IMG/VR virus record: IMGVR_UViG_3300029448_000047
Span: 1-56,246 of that record
Origin: a virus
Direction: 5' to 3' (one strand)
Length of the DNA: 56,246 nt
The number at the start of each line of letters is the position of its first letter. The stretch's first letter is position 1. The notes beneath the pieces were generated by a model. The model ran no database searches. It was given only the letters and a program-made list of their open reading frames with translations, and had not been told where the DNA came from. Positions 6,634 to 14,528 of this stretch are shown piece by piece. The position numbers were made by a program, and so were the translations under genes.

Positions 6634-7194
6634 ATGGAAGATATATTTGATGACATATTCGACACTAGCCAAGCGTTGGCCGGTGTTGATGCAGAGGTAG
6701 GCAAGAGCCTGTCTCAACTGGTGAAACAGGTCACCCAGCTTGATAAAAAAATCGATGATTGGGAAGGACAGATTAAAATCCTAAAGGATCAGCGTAAGCG
6801 AATCACTCATGACCGCATACCTAGTTTGATGGATGAAATGGGTGTGGAAAAGATAGAAGTAGAGGGCGCCTCGGTTTCTTGTAAGCCTGTAGTACACGCA
6901 TCTATTCCTGTTCCACGCAAAGAAGAAGCATTTGCTTGGCTTAGAGAAAATGGTCTGGACGGTATTATTAAGAACGATGTCGTTGTGACGTTTGGTAAGG
7001 GCGAAGACAACATTGCCGGCAATCTTGTTGGGCAGTTGCAGGAAAAGGGTTTTGATCCGAAGACCAAGACACACATCCACGCTTCAACACTCAAGGCTTT
7101 TGTAAAAGAGCGGGTAACAGCAGGTAAGCACATCGATCTGGACATGTTCGGGGCGTTTGTTTCATCAGCAGCAGAAATTAAGAGGAAAGCATAA
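6634..7194 (+). CDS. Coiled-coil protein, start of replication block
   Basis: 186 residues. After an acidic start (MEDIFDDIFDTSQ), residues about 22-60 form a coiled coil (LSQLVKQVTQLDKKIDDWEGQIKIL-type heptads), followed by a mixed alpha/beta region and a basic C-terminus (AAEIKRKA). I know similar early phage proteins only as uncharacterised; Gam-like or recombination-mediator roles are possible but unproven. It is the first gene of the co-directional set leading to the SSB and overlaps the next start (TAATG). Confidence 0.78.
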   Translation: MEDIFDDIFDTSQALAGVDAEVGKSLSQLVKQVTQLDKKIDDWEGQIKILKDQRKRITHDRIPSLMDEMGVEKIEVEGASVSCKPVVHASIPVPRKEEAFAWLRENGLDGIIKNDVVVTFGKGEDNIAGNLVGQLQEKGFDPKTKTHIHASTLKAFVKERVTAGKHIDLDMFGAFVSSAAEIKRKA

Positions 7195-7499
7195 TGGGTG
7201 CGTATAAGAATAAAATGTTGGAAGAAATGGATGATGAAGATCACACTGATGAGTATGGTGCTTCCATGGACAATGATGATCCGAAATCTCTATGGGACGA
7301 GGAGGATGAATTTGAAGACAACTTGATCGAAAAGCAGATTGAAGACGAACTTCAAACTCTCGTAGAACTTGAGGCTGATATGAACACGGTTCAGAAGGCT
7401 GCATACGCGCACCTGTCAGAGGGAAAGACGATGGTAAAGGAGCGTATTCTTCTGATCAAAAGTATCATGAGTAACTATAAATATGAGGGGGAAAAGTAA
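7194..7499 (+). CDS. Hypothetical highly acidic protein
   Basis: 101 residues with a very acidic half (EEMDDEDHTDEYGASMDNDD and a following run of Glu/Asp), then a helical end. The bulk negative charge could mimic DNA or serve as a protein-binding tail; that is speculation. It overlaps both neighbours by one base (TAATG junctions) and lies between the coiled-coil protein and the SSB, so it is probably part of the same replication unit. Confidence 0.72.
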   Translation: MGAYKNKMLEEMDDEDHTDEYGASMDNDDPKSLWDEEDEFEDNLIEKQIEDELQTLVELEADMNTVQKAAYAHLSEGKTMVKERILLIKSIMSNYKYEGEK

Positions 7500-8311
7500 T
7501 GGGTAACGCAGTAGCTAATAAAAAAAATGCAGAGTTAAGCACAGATGTTCTTGACGATATCTTTGAAACCGCAGGTGAAGGCTCCTCGTACAGTAGTGAA
7601 GAGATGCAAATCCCTTTTGTTCGGTTGCTCCAGCCTATGAGCCCTCAGATTAACAAGAAAAAGCCTGAGTTTATTGCCGGCGCTGAACAGGGTGATGTTT
7701 TCAACACTGTTACTGGTCAGTATTGGCCCGGTGAAGAAGGTATAAAAGTTATTCCGTGTTATCAAAACACTGAGTACCTAGAGTTTGTACCCAGAGATTT
7801 AGGCGGTGGGTTTAAAGGTAGGGTTCCTCTTGGTGATCCGTTAATTAACCAGACCAAACGCGAGGGAATTAAGGAAATCCTACCCAACGGCAATGAACTG
7901 ATTAAGTCTGATCAACATTACTGTTTGGTTTTAGATGATGACGGTTCCTATCAGCCAGCTATTATTGACATGAAGTCTGCTAGCTTAAAGATCAGCCGAC
8001 AGTGGAAGTCTAAGATTTCTATGCAGAAGGTCCAGCATCCTAAGACAGGACAGGTTGTAAAACCTGCGGTGTTTGCCACAATCTGGCGGTTGCGTTCGGT
8101 TGAGGAAACCAACGATCAAGGTAGTTGGAACAACTGGGCCACGGATCATGTCAGTCTGGTTGAGGATCGTGACCTTCTGATGGCGGCAAAACAATTCCGA
8201 GACTCTATTGTTGCGGGAGAAGTTAAGGCCGCTGCGGATCCCACAGTTAATCCCGAAGGATCTGGCAACGCAACTGGAGCGCCATACAAGGACAATGAAA
8301 TCCCTTTCTAA
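7499..8311 (+). CDS. Probable single-stranded DNA-binding protein
   Basis: 270 residues. The main evidence is the C-terminal tip: an acidic, flexible tail ending DNEIPF, matching the DDIPF-type tip bacterial SSBs use to recruit partners. Residues about 40-200 are a beta-rich domain with many aromatic and basic residues (ISRQWKSKISMQKVQHP), as expected for an OB-type DNA binder; I see no clear match to a named SSB family. It lies directly before a strong terminator and then the primase. Expected to coat single strands during replication and recruit primase or helicase. Confidence in the gene is high, in the function moderate. Confidence 0.65.
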   Translation: MGNAVANKKNAELSTDVLDDIFETAGEGSSYSSEEMQIPFVRLLQPMSPQINKKKPEFIAGAEQGDVFNTVTGQYWPGEEGIKVIPCYQNTEYLEFVPRDLGGGFKGRVPLGDPLINQTKREGIKEILPNGNELIKSDQHYCLVLDDDGSYQPAIIDMKSASLKISRQWKSKISMQKVQHPKTGQVVKPAVFATIWRLRSVEETNDQGSWNNWATDHVSLVEDRDLLMAAKQFRDSIVAGEVKAAADPTVNPEGSGNATGAPYKDNEIPF

Positions 8312-8325
8312 AAAAGTGAATAAAG

Positions 8326-8357
8326 AATCGCGCTAGCCGGGTTAGCGCGATTTTTTT
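8326..8357 (+). terminator. Rho-independent terminator between SSB and primase
   Basis: A perfect 10-bp stem AATCGCGCTA/TAGCGCGATT (8326-8335 with 8343-8352), 7-base loop, and a run of seven T (8351-8357). The primase Shine-Dalgarno (AGGAGGG) begins at the end of the T-run, so this works as a partial stop that lets SSB mRNA exceed primase mRNA. Confidence 0.9.
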
Positions 8358-8367
8358 AGGAGGGATT

Positions 8368-9900
8368 ATGTCTCAAGCAAAAAAGTTAATGGATGCGTTC
8401 TGCGGATCGATAGCGGCGCACGGTACAACCACTGTAGGCAGGGTTGGACGCAACGGCAAAGCCGAGGCGAAGAGTATGATTGTTCGCGGACCTTTGACCG
8501 CTGAGTTAGTACAGGATCACATTGAGGGCCGTCAGGGTGTGGGATCTATACCTATTACCCAAGATAATTTGTGCATGTTCGGGGCTCTGGACATTGATAC
8601 CTATGATCTCAACCTGGTGGAGTTAAATGCCAAGGTTCAAAAGCTAGGGTTGCCCTTGGTGTTGTGTCGTTCCAAGTCGGGCGGCGCCCACCTCTATTTG
8701 TTTCTCAAGCAGTGGGAGCAAGCGGCCATGGTTCGAGAGTACCTGACCGAGATGTCTGTTGCCTTGGGGTTCTCCGGTTGTGAGATCTTTCCAAAGCAGG
8801 ACACTATCTTGGCGGAGCGTGGCGATGTGGGCAACTTTATAAACATGCCGTACTTTGGTGGGGATGTAACCACACGCTATGCCTTGGATAAGAAGGGCGA
8901 AGCTATGGACATGGCGCAGTTCTTTGCTGCGGTTGATGCAGCAAGGATAGACATTCCAGAGTTAAATGAACTTCAGTTTGGTGGAGAGAGAACACACTTT
9001 ACTGACGGGCCGTACTGCTTGGAGATCATTACTGGGCAGGGCTCTGTTACTGAACACCGGAACACGTTTATGTTTAACGTTGGCGTGTACTGCCGGTTGA
9101 AGTGGCCTGACAATTGGAAGAAGCATCACGAAGAATACAACAGGACGTTATGCAGCCCTGCCCTTGAGGCAACTGAGATCGTTGCGTTGCAGAAATCGTT
9201 GATGAAGAAAGAGTACTTCCTGCAATGCAGTGTGTGTCCGTTGAAAGATCACTGTGATGTACAGATCTGCAAGTCGCGTCAGTTTGGTGTGGGCAACTCG
9301 GCCCCAGATCGGGCCAACCTTGGTGGTCTGACAGTCATGTTATCGGAGCCTCGGCATTACTTCATGGATGTAGATGGTCAGCGGCTTCAGCTAACTGTTG
9401 AGCAATTGCAGAACCAAGGTCTTTGGCAGCGGTCATGCATGGAGCAACTCAACTTCATGCCGCCTCAAGTTAAGCCACAAGATTGGCAGGTTGCAATCAA
9501 CACCCTGATGAAGAACTCGGTCACCATAGATGTGCCTCCGGAACTCACGATCAAGGGGCAGTTCCATGAGATGCTCAAGACGTTTTGCACAAGTCGGATT
9601 AGGGCTTTGTCTCCGGAAGAAATGGAGATGGGCAAGCCTTGGACCGAGGACGGCGTGACGTACTTTACGATGGCTGGCTTGGAACAGTTTCTCAAGAACA
9701 GGCAGTTCACACATTACAAAGCGGTTCACATACAGGAACAGTTAAAGGCTTTGAACGATGGAGGAGATTGCCACCAGCAAAAGTATATTAAAAGAGAGAA
9801 CGGAAAGTCTAAAAAGTTACGTGTCTGGCATGTGCCGGCATTTGAAGATGAAGAAATAGAACTGGAACCAAAGGAGTTTAGTGATGACATCCCCTTCTGA
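8368..9900 (+). CDS. Archaeo-eukaryotic-type (AEP) primase
   Basis: A 510-residue primase/prim-pol. Seen: GALDIDTYD with metal-binding D75 and D77; CRSKSGGAHLYLFL at about 100-113 with the family His in GGAHL (about 108); EIFPKQ near 158; and VGNFINMPYF. This is the pattern of the TOTE-like/phage AEP catalytic core. A Cys cluster follows (CSVCPLKDHCDVQICKSRQ), probably a zinc or iron-sulfur site. It should make primers for PolA. The very C-terminus, EFSDDIPF, repeats the SSB-type tip. The start is fixed by AGGAGGG, six bases before ATG 8368. The 3' end overlaps the AlpA-like gene by 17 bases. Confidence 0.85.
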   Translation: MSQAKKLMDAFCGSIAAHGTTTVGRVGRNGKAEAKSMIVRGPLTAELVQDHIEGRQGVGSIPITQDNLCMFGALDIDTYDLNLVELNAKVQKLGLPLVLCRSKSGGAHLYLFLKQWEQAAMVREYLTEMSVALGFSGCEIFPKQDTILAERGDVGNFINMPYFGGDVTTRYALDKKGEAMDMAQFFAAVDAARIDIPELNELQFGGERTHFTDGPYCLEIITGQGSVTEHRNTFMFNVGVYCRLKWPDNWKKHHEEYNRTLCSPALEATEIVALQKSLMKKEYFLQCSVCPLKDHCDVQICKSRQFGVGNSAPDRANLGGLTVMLSEPRHYFMDVDGQRLQLTVEQLQNQGLWQRSCMEQLNFMPPQVKPQDWQVAINTLMKNSVTIDVPPELTIKGQFHEMLKTFCTSRIRALSPEEMEMGKPWTEDGVTYFTMAGLEQFLKNRQFTHYKAVHIQEQLKALNDGGDCHQQKYIKRENGKSKKLRVWHVPAFEDEEIELEPKEFSDDIPF

Positions 9901-10102
9901 ACAACGAAAGCTGCTGAAGATTGCGGAAATAACCGAGTGGTTGGGGGTATCCCATTCCACCATTTACAAGTGGGTAAGCGAGGACATCTTTCCACAGCCC
10001 ATATATCTTGGACCGGGCAAGGGCGATAAGAACAGCGCCACCCGTTGGGTCGAGGAAGAAGTTCTGGAGTGGCTAGCTCAACGTCCACGCGGTAAAGAGT
10101 GA
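9884..10102 (+). CDS. AlpA-family small DNA-binding regulator
   Basis: 72 residues with an AlpA/MerR-type helix-turn-helix: LLKIAEITEWLGVSHSTIYKW at about 10-30, then a wing with P-x-P-I-Y-L and the ending EVLEWL typical of AlpA proteins. Such proteins regulate phage genes or act as excisionases; with no integrase here, a transcription role is more likely. ATG 9884 is favoured by AAGGAG seven bases upstream. It overlaps the primase end and the helicase start. Confidence 0.82.
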   Translation: MTSPSEQRKLLKIAEITEWLGVSHSTIYKWVSEDIFPQPIYLGPGKGDKNSATRWVEEEVLEWLAQRPRGKE

Positions 10103-11622
10103 TGTCCGAGGAGATGCTTTTAGGTCCGCCTGGGTGTGGTAAAACGTACAGCCTTATACAGCGCGTACAAGAAGCCCTTGAGGACGGTGTTGACCCTGAA
10201 CAGATAGGGTTTATGTCCTTTACAAAGAAGGCCGTACAAGAGGCCGTTGAGCGGTCGTGTGGCAAGTTTGGGTTTGACGAGAAACGTCTGCCTTACTTCC
10301 GCACCCTGCACTCGATTGGGTTCCGCGCTTTGGGGCTAGTATCTGGTGACATGCTAGCCAAGGACGATTGGCGCAAGCTGGGTCATGGTCTGGGTTTGTC
10401 GTTTGATAATGCAGAAGGCGCCGCACCTGATGACGGCATCCTGATCCCTGCCATTGGTGGTGACGGCGGCAAGTACATTCAGTTGATCGACCGGTCCAGG
10501 TACAGGTTGATTGCAATGGAGCAAGAGTTCAACGAGGCTGAGGATTGGGATCTATCGTTTCCAAAGATGAAGCAGATCGAGGTCAGTGTTGCTTTGTACA
10601 AAAGCAAGTTCGGTAAGATGGACTTCGTTGATTTGATTGAACAGTACCTGAACGTAGAACCACCGTACTTGAAGCTGCTGATTGTGGACGAGGCCCAAGA
10701 CCTTACTCCCTTGCAATGGGAGATGGTGGATCACATGAAGGCCAACGCGGAGAATGTGGTGTATGCAGGGGACGATGACCAAGCCATTCACCGATGGACC
10801 GGCGTTGATGTTAATCGTTTTATCAACGCGACAGACAACAAGACAATCCTATCACAGTCGTACCGGTTGCCTCGGGCCGTTTGGTCTTTGTCTCAGCAGG
10901 TTGTAAAGCGGATCGACAACCGGATTGAGAAAGAGTTTCTACCCATGGAGGAAGAAGGCTTGGTTGAATACCACCTAAGCCGGCACACAATTCCGTACCA
11001 CAAGGGTTCGTGGACAATCATGGCTAGAACCAACAGTTTTGTGCGTGAGTTTGCAGAGTCTTTAAGGGAAGACGGATACCTATACAGTGTTAAGGGTCGG
11101 CCTTCTATCAACCCAGATGCAGTAGATGTGATCATTGCTTGGCGTGATCTACAAGCAGGTAACCCTCTGTCGCTGCGCCGCGTTAAGAAGATGTATGCGT
11201 CTGTACCAAAGCAGGGGGACTATGCTGTTGTAAAGCGGGGCTCTGCTAGATTGCTAGACGCTGCGGATCCAGAAGCGATGTTGGATTACGAAACCTTGGT
11301 GCGTGATTATGGAATGATTGCTCCGTTATATACGGATGCAATGGATGTGGCACGGTTTGGTAGGGAACAGAAGCTATACGTTCGGTCAATTGAAAGGCGC
11401 GGGGAAGATCTCACCAAGACCCCGCGCCTTAAACTATCGACGTTCCACGCTATGAAGGGAGGAGAAGACGACAATTGCGTGGTGTATTTAGGTATACCAA
11501 GAGTATGTGCAGAAAGCAAGCACCCAGATGATGAGCATCGGGCATTCTATGTGGGCATAACACGCGCCCGAAAAGAATTGCACATACTAGATACAGATAA
11601 GAGGTATAAGTACCAGCTATGA
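10102..11622 (+). CDS. UvrD/Rep-type superfamily 1 DNA helicase
   Basis: 506 residues. Walker A GPPGCGKT is at 8-15; motif Ia is FMSFTKKAVQEA; motif II DEAQD at 196-200; motif III GDDDQAIHRW at 223-232; motif IV about 255 (SQSYRLP); and C-terminal motif VI YVGITRARKEL. It uses ATP to unwind DNA 3'-5', in replication or recombination-linked repair. It is shorter than cellular UvrD (about 700 residues), matching compact phage helicases. ATG 10102 overlaps the AlpA-like stop (TGATG). Its own stop overlaps the next gene. Confidence 0.93.
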   Translation: MSEEMLLGPPGCGKTYSLIQRVQEALEDGVDPEQIGFMSFTKKAVQEAVERSCGKFGFDEKRLPYFRTLHSIGFRALGLVSGDMLAKDDWRKLGHGLGLSFDNAEGAAPDDGILIPAIGGDGGKYIQLIDRSRYRLIAMEQEFNEAEDWDLSFPKMKQIEVSVALYKSKFGKMDFVDLIEQYLNVEPPYLKLLIVDEAQDLTPLQWEMVDHMKANAENVVYAGDDDQAIHRWTGVDVNRFINATDNKTILSQSYRLPRAVWSLSQQVVKRIDNRIEKEFLPMEEEGLVEYHLSRHTIPYHKGSWTIMARTNSFVREFAESLREDGYLYSVKGRPSINPDAVDVIIAWRDLQAGNPLSLRRVKKMYASVPKQGDYAVVKRGSARLLDAADPEAMLDYETLVRDYGMIAPLYTDAMDVARFGREQKLYVRSIERRGEDLTKTPRLKLSTFHAMKGGEDDNCVVYLGIPRVCAESKHPDDEHRAFYVGITRARKELHILDTDKRYKYQL

Positions 11623-12461
11623 ATAGAGAAGATTTACTAGACGATGCGTGGAGCAAGATCAACGGGGATCGAGAAGAAGAATACGGCGATGTATATAACA
11701 GTTTCACCACCATATCTTTGGGATGGGACATAATTACGAAGAACGCTCTCGCCACGCATGGGTGTGTAAGCCCAATGCATGTTGGTCTGATGATGGATTG
11801 GCTGAAGACGAGCCGGCTGTTGGTGAACATAAACCATGAAGATTCGTGGATCGATAAGATTGGGTATTCCGCCCTGTCTGCGGAGGTTGCAGATGAGTAT
11901 AACGATAGGGTTGAAGAGGTTGGAGAGGATGAAGACAAGTCATTAGAAGAGCTTCTTCAGGAGGTTCCACCAGAAGGAGTGGTGGTGGAGATAGAGATAG
12001 AGGAAGAGCCCCCTGTTTGGGATGGTACGATTCAAGATGTGGAAACAAAGAAATGGGTGAATGAAGCAACGAATTATGCCAAAGAGTTTGCCGAGCGAGA
12101 AAAGAAATACTTGGCTGAAAAAGGTGTTCTTGAAGTTTATAAAGAGCTTTTAAAGATTGCTACGTTGGACGAATTAGATGCCATGGCGAAGTATTCTCCT
12201 GAACCTAGGCCCATGACCCGCAAGCGTTTAGCCGCATACCTAGAGCCGGGTCTTAATGAATTGTTCGGCACTGAGTATGATCCATACGTTGAGCCAAAGA
12301 CATGTCAGAAGATTGATGGTCGCAACGGCAAGCCTTGTGGGCTCCCGTTAGTTGGTAGACAAAAGAAGTTTTGTAGTAAGCACGTTCCAAAGAGTACCAA
12401 AGCAGCAAGGAAAGCCTATGGCAAGAGATCGAAAAGACAAGTCAACGATCAACTATCTTGA
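11619..12461 (+). CDS. DUF6378-like protein with capsid-like segment and zinc ribbon
   Basis: 280 residues in three parts. Residues about 5-90 match the phage DUF6378-type domain by memory (INGDREEEYGDV, HVGLMMDWLKTSRL, HEDSWIDKIGYSAL). An acidic linker follows (98-132). Residues 201-223 are nearly the same as residues 5-27 of the major capsid protein (shared LEPGLN, LFG, EYD; 16 of 23 identical). The C-terminus has C229, C240, C252 and H255, a likely zinc site, then a Lys/Arg tail. It overlaps the helicase (ATGA) and PolA. Why a replication-block gene carries capsid sequence is unknown. Confidence 0.8.
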   Translation: MNREDLLDDAWSKINGDREEEYGDVYNSFTTISLGWDIITKNALATHGCVSPMHVGLMMDWLKTSRLLVNINHEDSWIDKIGYSALSAEVADEYNDRVEEVGEDEDKSLEELLQEVPPEGVVVEIEIEEEPPVWDGTIQDVETKKWVNEATNYAKEFAEREKKYLAEKGVLEVYKELLKIATLDELDAMAKYSPEPRPMTRKRLAAYLEPGLNELFGTEYDPYVEPKTCQKIDGRNGKPCGLPLVGRQKKFCSKHVPKSTKAARKAYGKRSKRQVNDQLS

Positions 12462-14328
12462 TCGGATGGACATTGACCGGTTAGATCCTGATTGGAACAT
12501 ACCAACAGAGTACCCTGATCTAACAGGATACAAGTCTATCGCAGTTGATTTGGAAACAAGCGATCCAAACCTCAAGTCTCTCGGACCCGGTTGGGCCCGA
12601 GGGGATGGTTTCATCGTGGGCATTGCTGTAGCTGCAGGAGATTACAAAGGCTACTTTCCCATACGTCACCAGAACGGACACAACCTAGATCCCAAGATGA
12701 CCATGCGGTGGTTTGCAAAGCAGATGGATACTCCGCGGATCGACAAGATCATGCACAACGCCACGTATGATGCCGGTTGGTTGCAAGCGGAAGGCATCGA
12801 GGTAAAGGGTCGGATTATTGATACCATGATTACCGGAGCTATTGTGGATGAGAACCGGTTTTCCTACAGCCTTAATAATCTAGGCCGTGATTGGATCGAC
12901 ATGCGGAAGGACGAGAAGGCCCTTCGCGCAGCGGCCCGTGATTGGGGGTTTGATCCTAAGTCCGAGATGTGGCGCCTACCTCCGATGGACGTTGGACCCT
13001 ACGCGGAACAGGATGCTTTAATGACGCTCAAGCTATGGGAGCGGTTGAAGATAGAGGTGGAGAAGCAAGACCTCTGGGCCATATGGGAATTGGAAACAGG
13101 GCTCATTCCTCTCATGCTTAAAATGAAAACCAATGGCGTTAGAGTAAACATCGATCAAGCAGAGCAGGTTCGGAAAGAATTGAAGGGCCGAATCACCGGG
13201 CTAAAGAAATCCATTTGTGATGAGACAGGTGTGGACCTTGAACCATGGGCCGCGGCCTCTGTTCAGAAGGTCTTTGATTCACTGGGCTTGGAGTATGCAC
13301 AGACTGCGGCTGGCAATGCTACCTTTACCAAGCAGTTTTTAAACCTGCACCCTCACCCTGTAGCACAACAGATCGTTAAGCTGCGGGAGTTTGATAAGGC
13401 CGACAGCACGTTCATCGACACCATCCTGCGTCACTCACACAAAGGCAGGATCCACTGCGAGTTTCACCAACTCCGGAGCGATGACGGCGGTACAGTTACG
13501 GGTCGTTTCTCATCGTCCAACCCTAACCTTCAGCAAATTCCTGCACGGGACAAAGACATTAAGAAGATGATCCGCGGATTGTTTATCCCCGAAGACGGAT
13601 GCAAGTGGGGTTCGTTTGATTACTCTAGCCAAGAGCCACGGTTGTTGGTTCACTTTGCGGCTAGCTTGAATGACGATCACCGGCATCAGATGGTGGATGG
13701 TATTGTTGATGAGTGGCAAACCAAGGACATCGATCTGCACCAGATGGTTGCTGACATCGCTGGCATTGATCGGAAGTCTGCAAAGACTGTGAACCTAGGG
13801 ATTATGTACGGCATGGGTAAGGCCAAGCTAGCAGACCAGTTGGACATTAGCGTAGCCGAGGCCACCACACTGCTTCAGACGCACCAGAGCAAGGTGCCTT
13901 TCGTTAAGGGGCTAGCGGAGATTGCAAGCACTCGCGCCTCTCAGAAGGGCTCTATACGCACTCTGCTAGGCCGTAGGTGCCGGTTTGATCTGTGGGAGCC
14001 TAGAACGTTTGAATACAACAAGCCACTGGCTCTAAAGGACGCACAAGAAAAGTACGGGATGTACCTGCGTAGGGCGTTTACATACAAGGCGCTGAACAAG
14101 CTGATCCAAGGATCCGCTGCGGACCAAACCAAGAAGGCCATGGCTGATTGCTATGCCGAGGGATTAGTTCCTATGCTCACGGTCCATGATGAACTATGCT
14201 TTTCTGTAGAAAGCCAAAAGCAAGCCTCTAAGATAACCGAGATCATGGAGACAGGCTTATCACATATACTCAAGGTTCCGTCTAAGGTAGACGAGGAACT
14301 CAAGGACAACTGGGGAGAGATAGAATGA
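12418..14328 (+). CDS. polA: Family A DNA polymerase with 3'-5' exonuclease
   Basis: 636 residues; the phage replicative polymerase. The N-terminal proofreading exonuclease has DLE (D44, E46), NATYDAGWL and YAEQDAL. The polymerase core has motif A DYSSQEPRLL (D401), motif B KTVNLGIMYGMG with leucine at 460 where E. coli Pol I has Phe762, and motif C HDE (590-592). No 5'-3' nuclease domain is present. I see no DnaJ-like insert between the domains. ATG 12418 follows AGGAAAGCC; the frame opens earlier (12352) but those codons lie inside the previous gene. It forms the last major step of the replication block. Confidence 0.95.
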   Translation: MARDRKDKSTINYLDRMDIDRLDPDWNIPTEYPDLTGYKSIAVDLETSDPNLKSLGPGWARGDGFIVGIAVAAGDYKGYFPIRHQNGHNLDPKMTMRWFAKQMDTPRIDKIMHNATYDAGWLQAEGIEVKGRIIDTMITGAIVDENRFSYSLNNLGRDWIDMRKDEKALRAAARDWGFDPKSEMWRLPPMDVGPYAEQDALMTLKLWERLKIEVEKQDLWAIWELETGLIPLMLKMKTNGVRVNIDQAEQVRKELKGRITGLKKSICDETGVDLEPWAAASVQKVFDSLGLEYAQTAAGNATFTKQFLNLHPHPVAQQIVKLREFDKADSTFIDTILRHSHKGRIHCEFHQLRSDDGGTVTGRFSSSNPNLQQIPARDKDIKKMIRGLFIPEDGCKWGSFDYSSQEPRLLVHFAASLNDDHRHQMVDGIVDEWQTKDIDLHQMVADIAGIDRKSAKTVNLGIMYGMGKAKLADQLDISVAEATTLLQTHQSKVPFVKGLAEIASTRASQKGSIRTLLGRRCRFDLWEPRTFEYNKPLALKDAQEKYGMYLRRAFTYKALNKLIQGSAADQTKKAMADCYAEGLVPMLTVHDELCFSVESQKQASKITEIMETGLSHILKVPSKVDEELKDNWGEIE

Positions 14329-14528
14329 TGGAAGATAAGATTGATACCGTAGGGCTTAAAGAGATGCATCCCATGCAGGTTCAAGCCCTGTTGAAAGTGG
14401 TAGATATAACTATGCGCCTTGCTGTCTGTTCAAACGATGACGCTATCATCGAGGATGTGACAGAACACGTTAACGATATGATCCAGTTGTTCGGTGGTCT
14501 TGGTGTGAAGGTCGATGTTATGGATTAA
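14325..14528 (+). CDS. Hypothetical 67-residue protein after PolA
   Basis: Starts at ATG 14325 (or 14328), overlapping the PolA stop, after GGGGAGAG. Helical, acidic, no family recognised. It ends the early/middle + strand genes; its end overlaps by 11 bases the end of the converging late region. No hairpin terminator is visible at this junction, so read-through and antisense RNA are possible. Confidence 0.65.
   Translation: MMEDKIDTVGLKEMHPMQVQALLKVVDITMRLAVCSNDDAIIEDVTEHVNDMIQLFGGLGVKVDVMD

Noticed and set aside
14518-14528. Terminator at the convergent junction
   Set aside because: No inverted repeat with a T-run is visible on either strand in the overlap or the flanking 60 bases.
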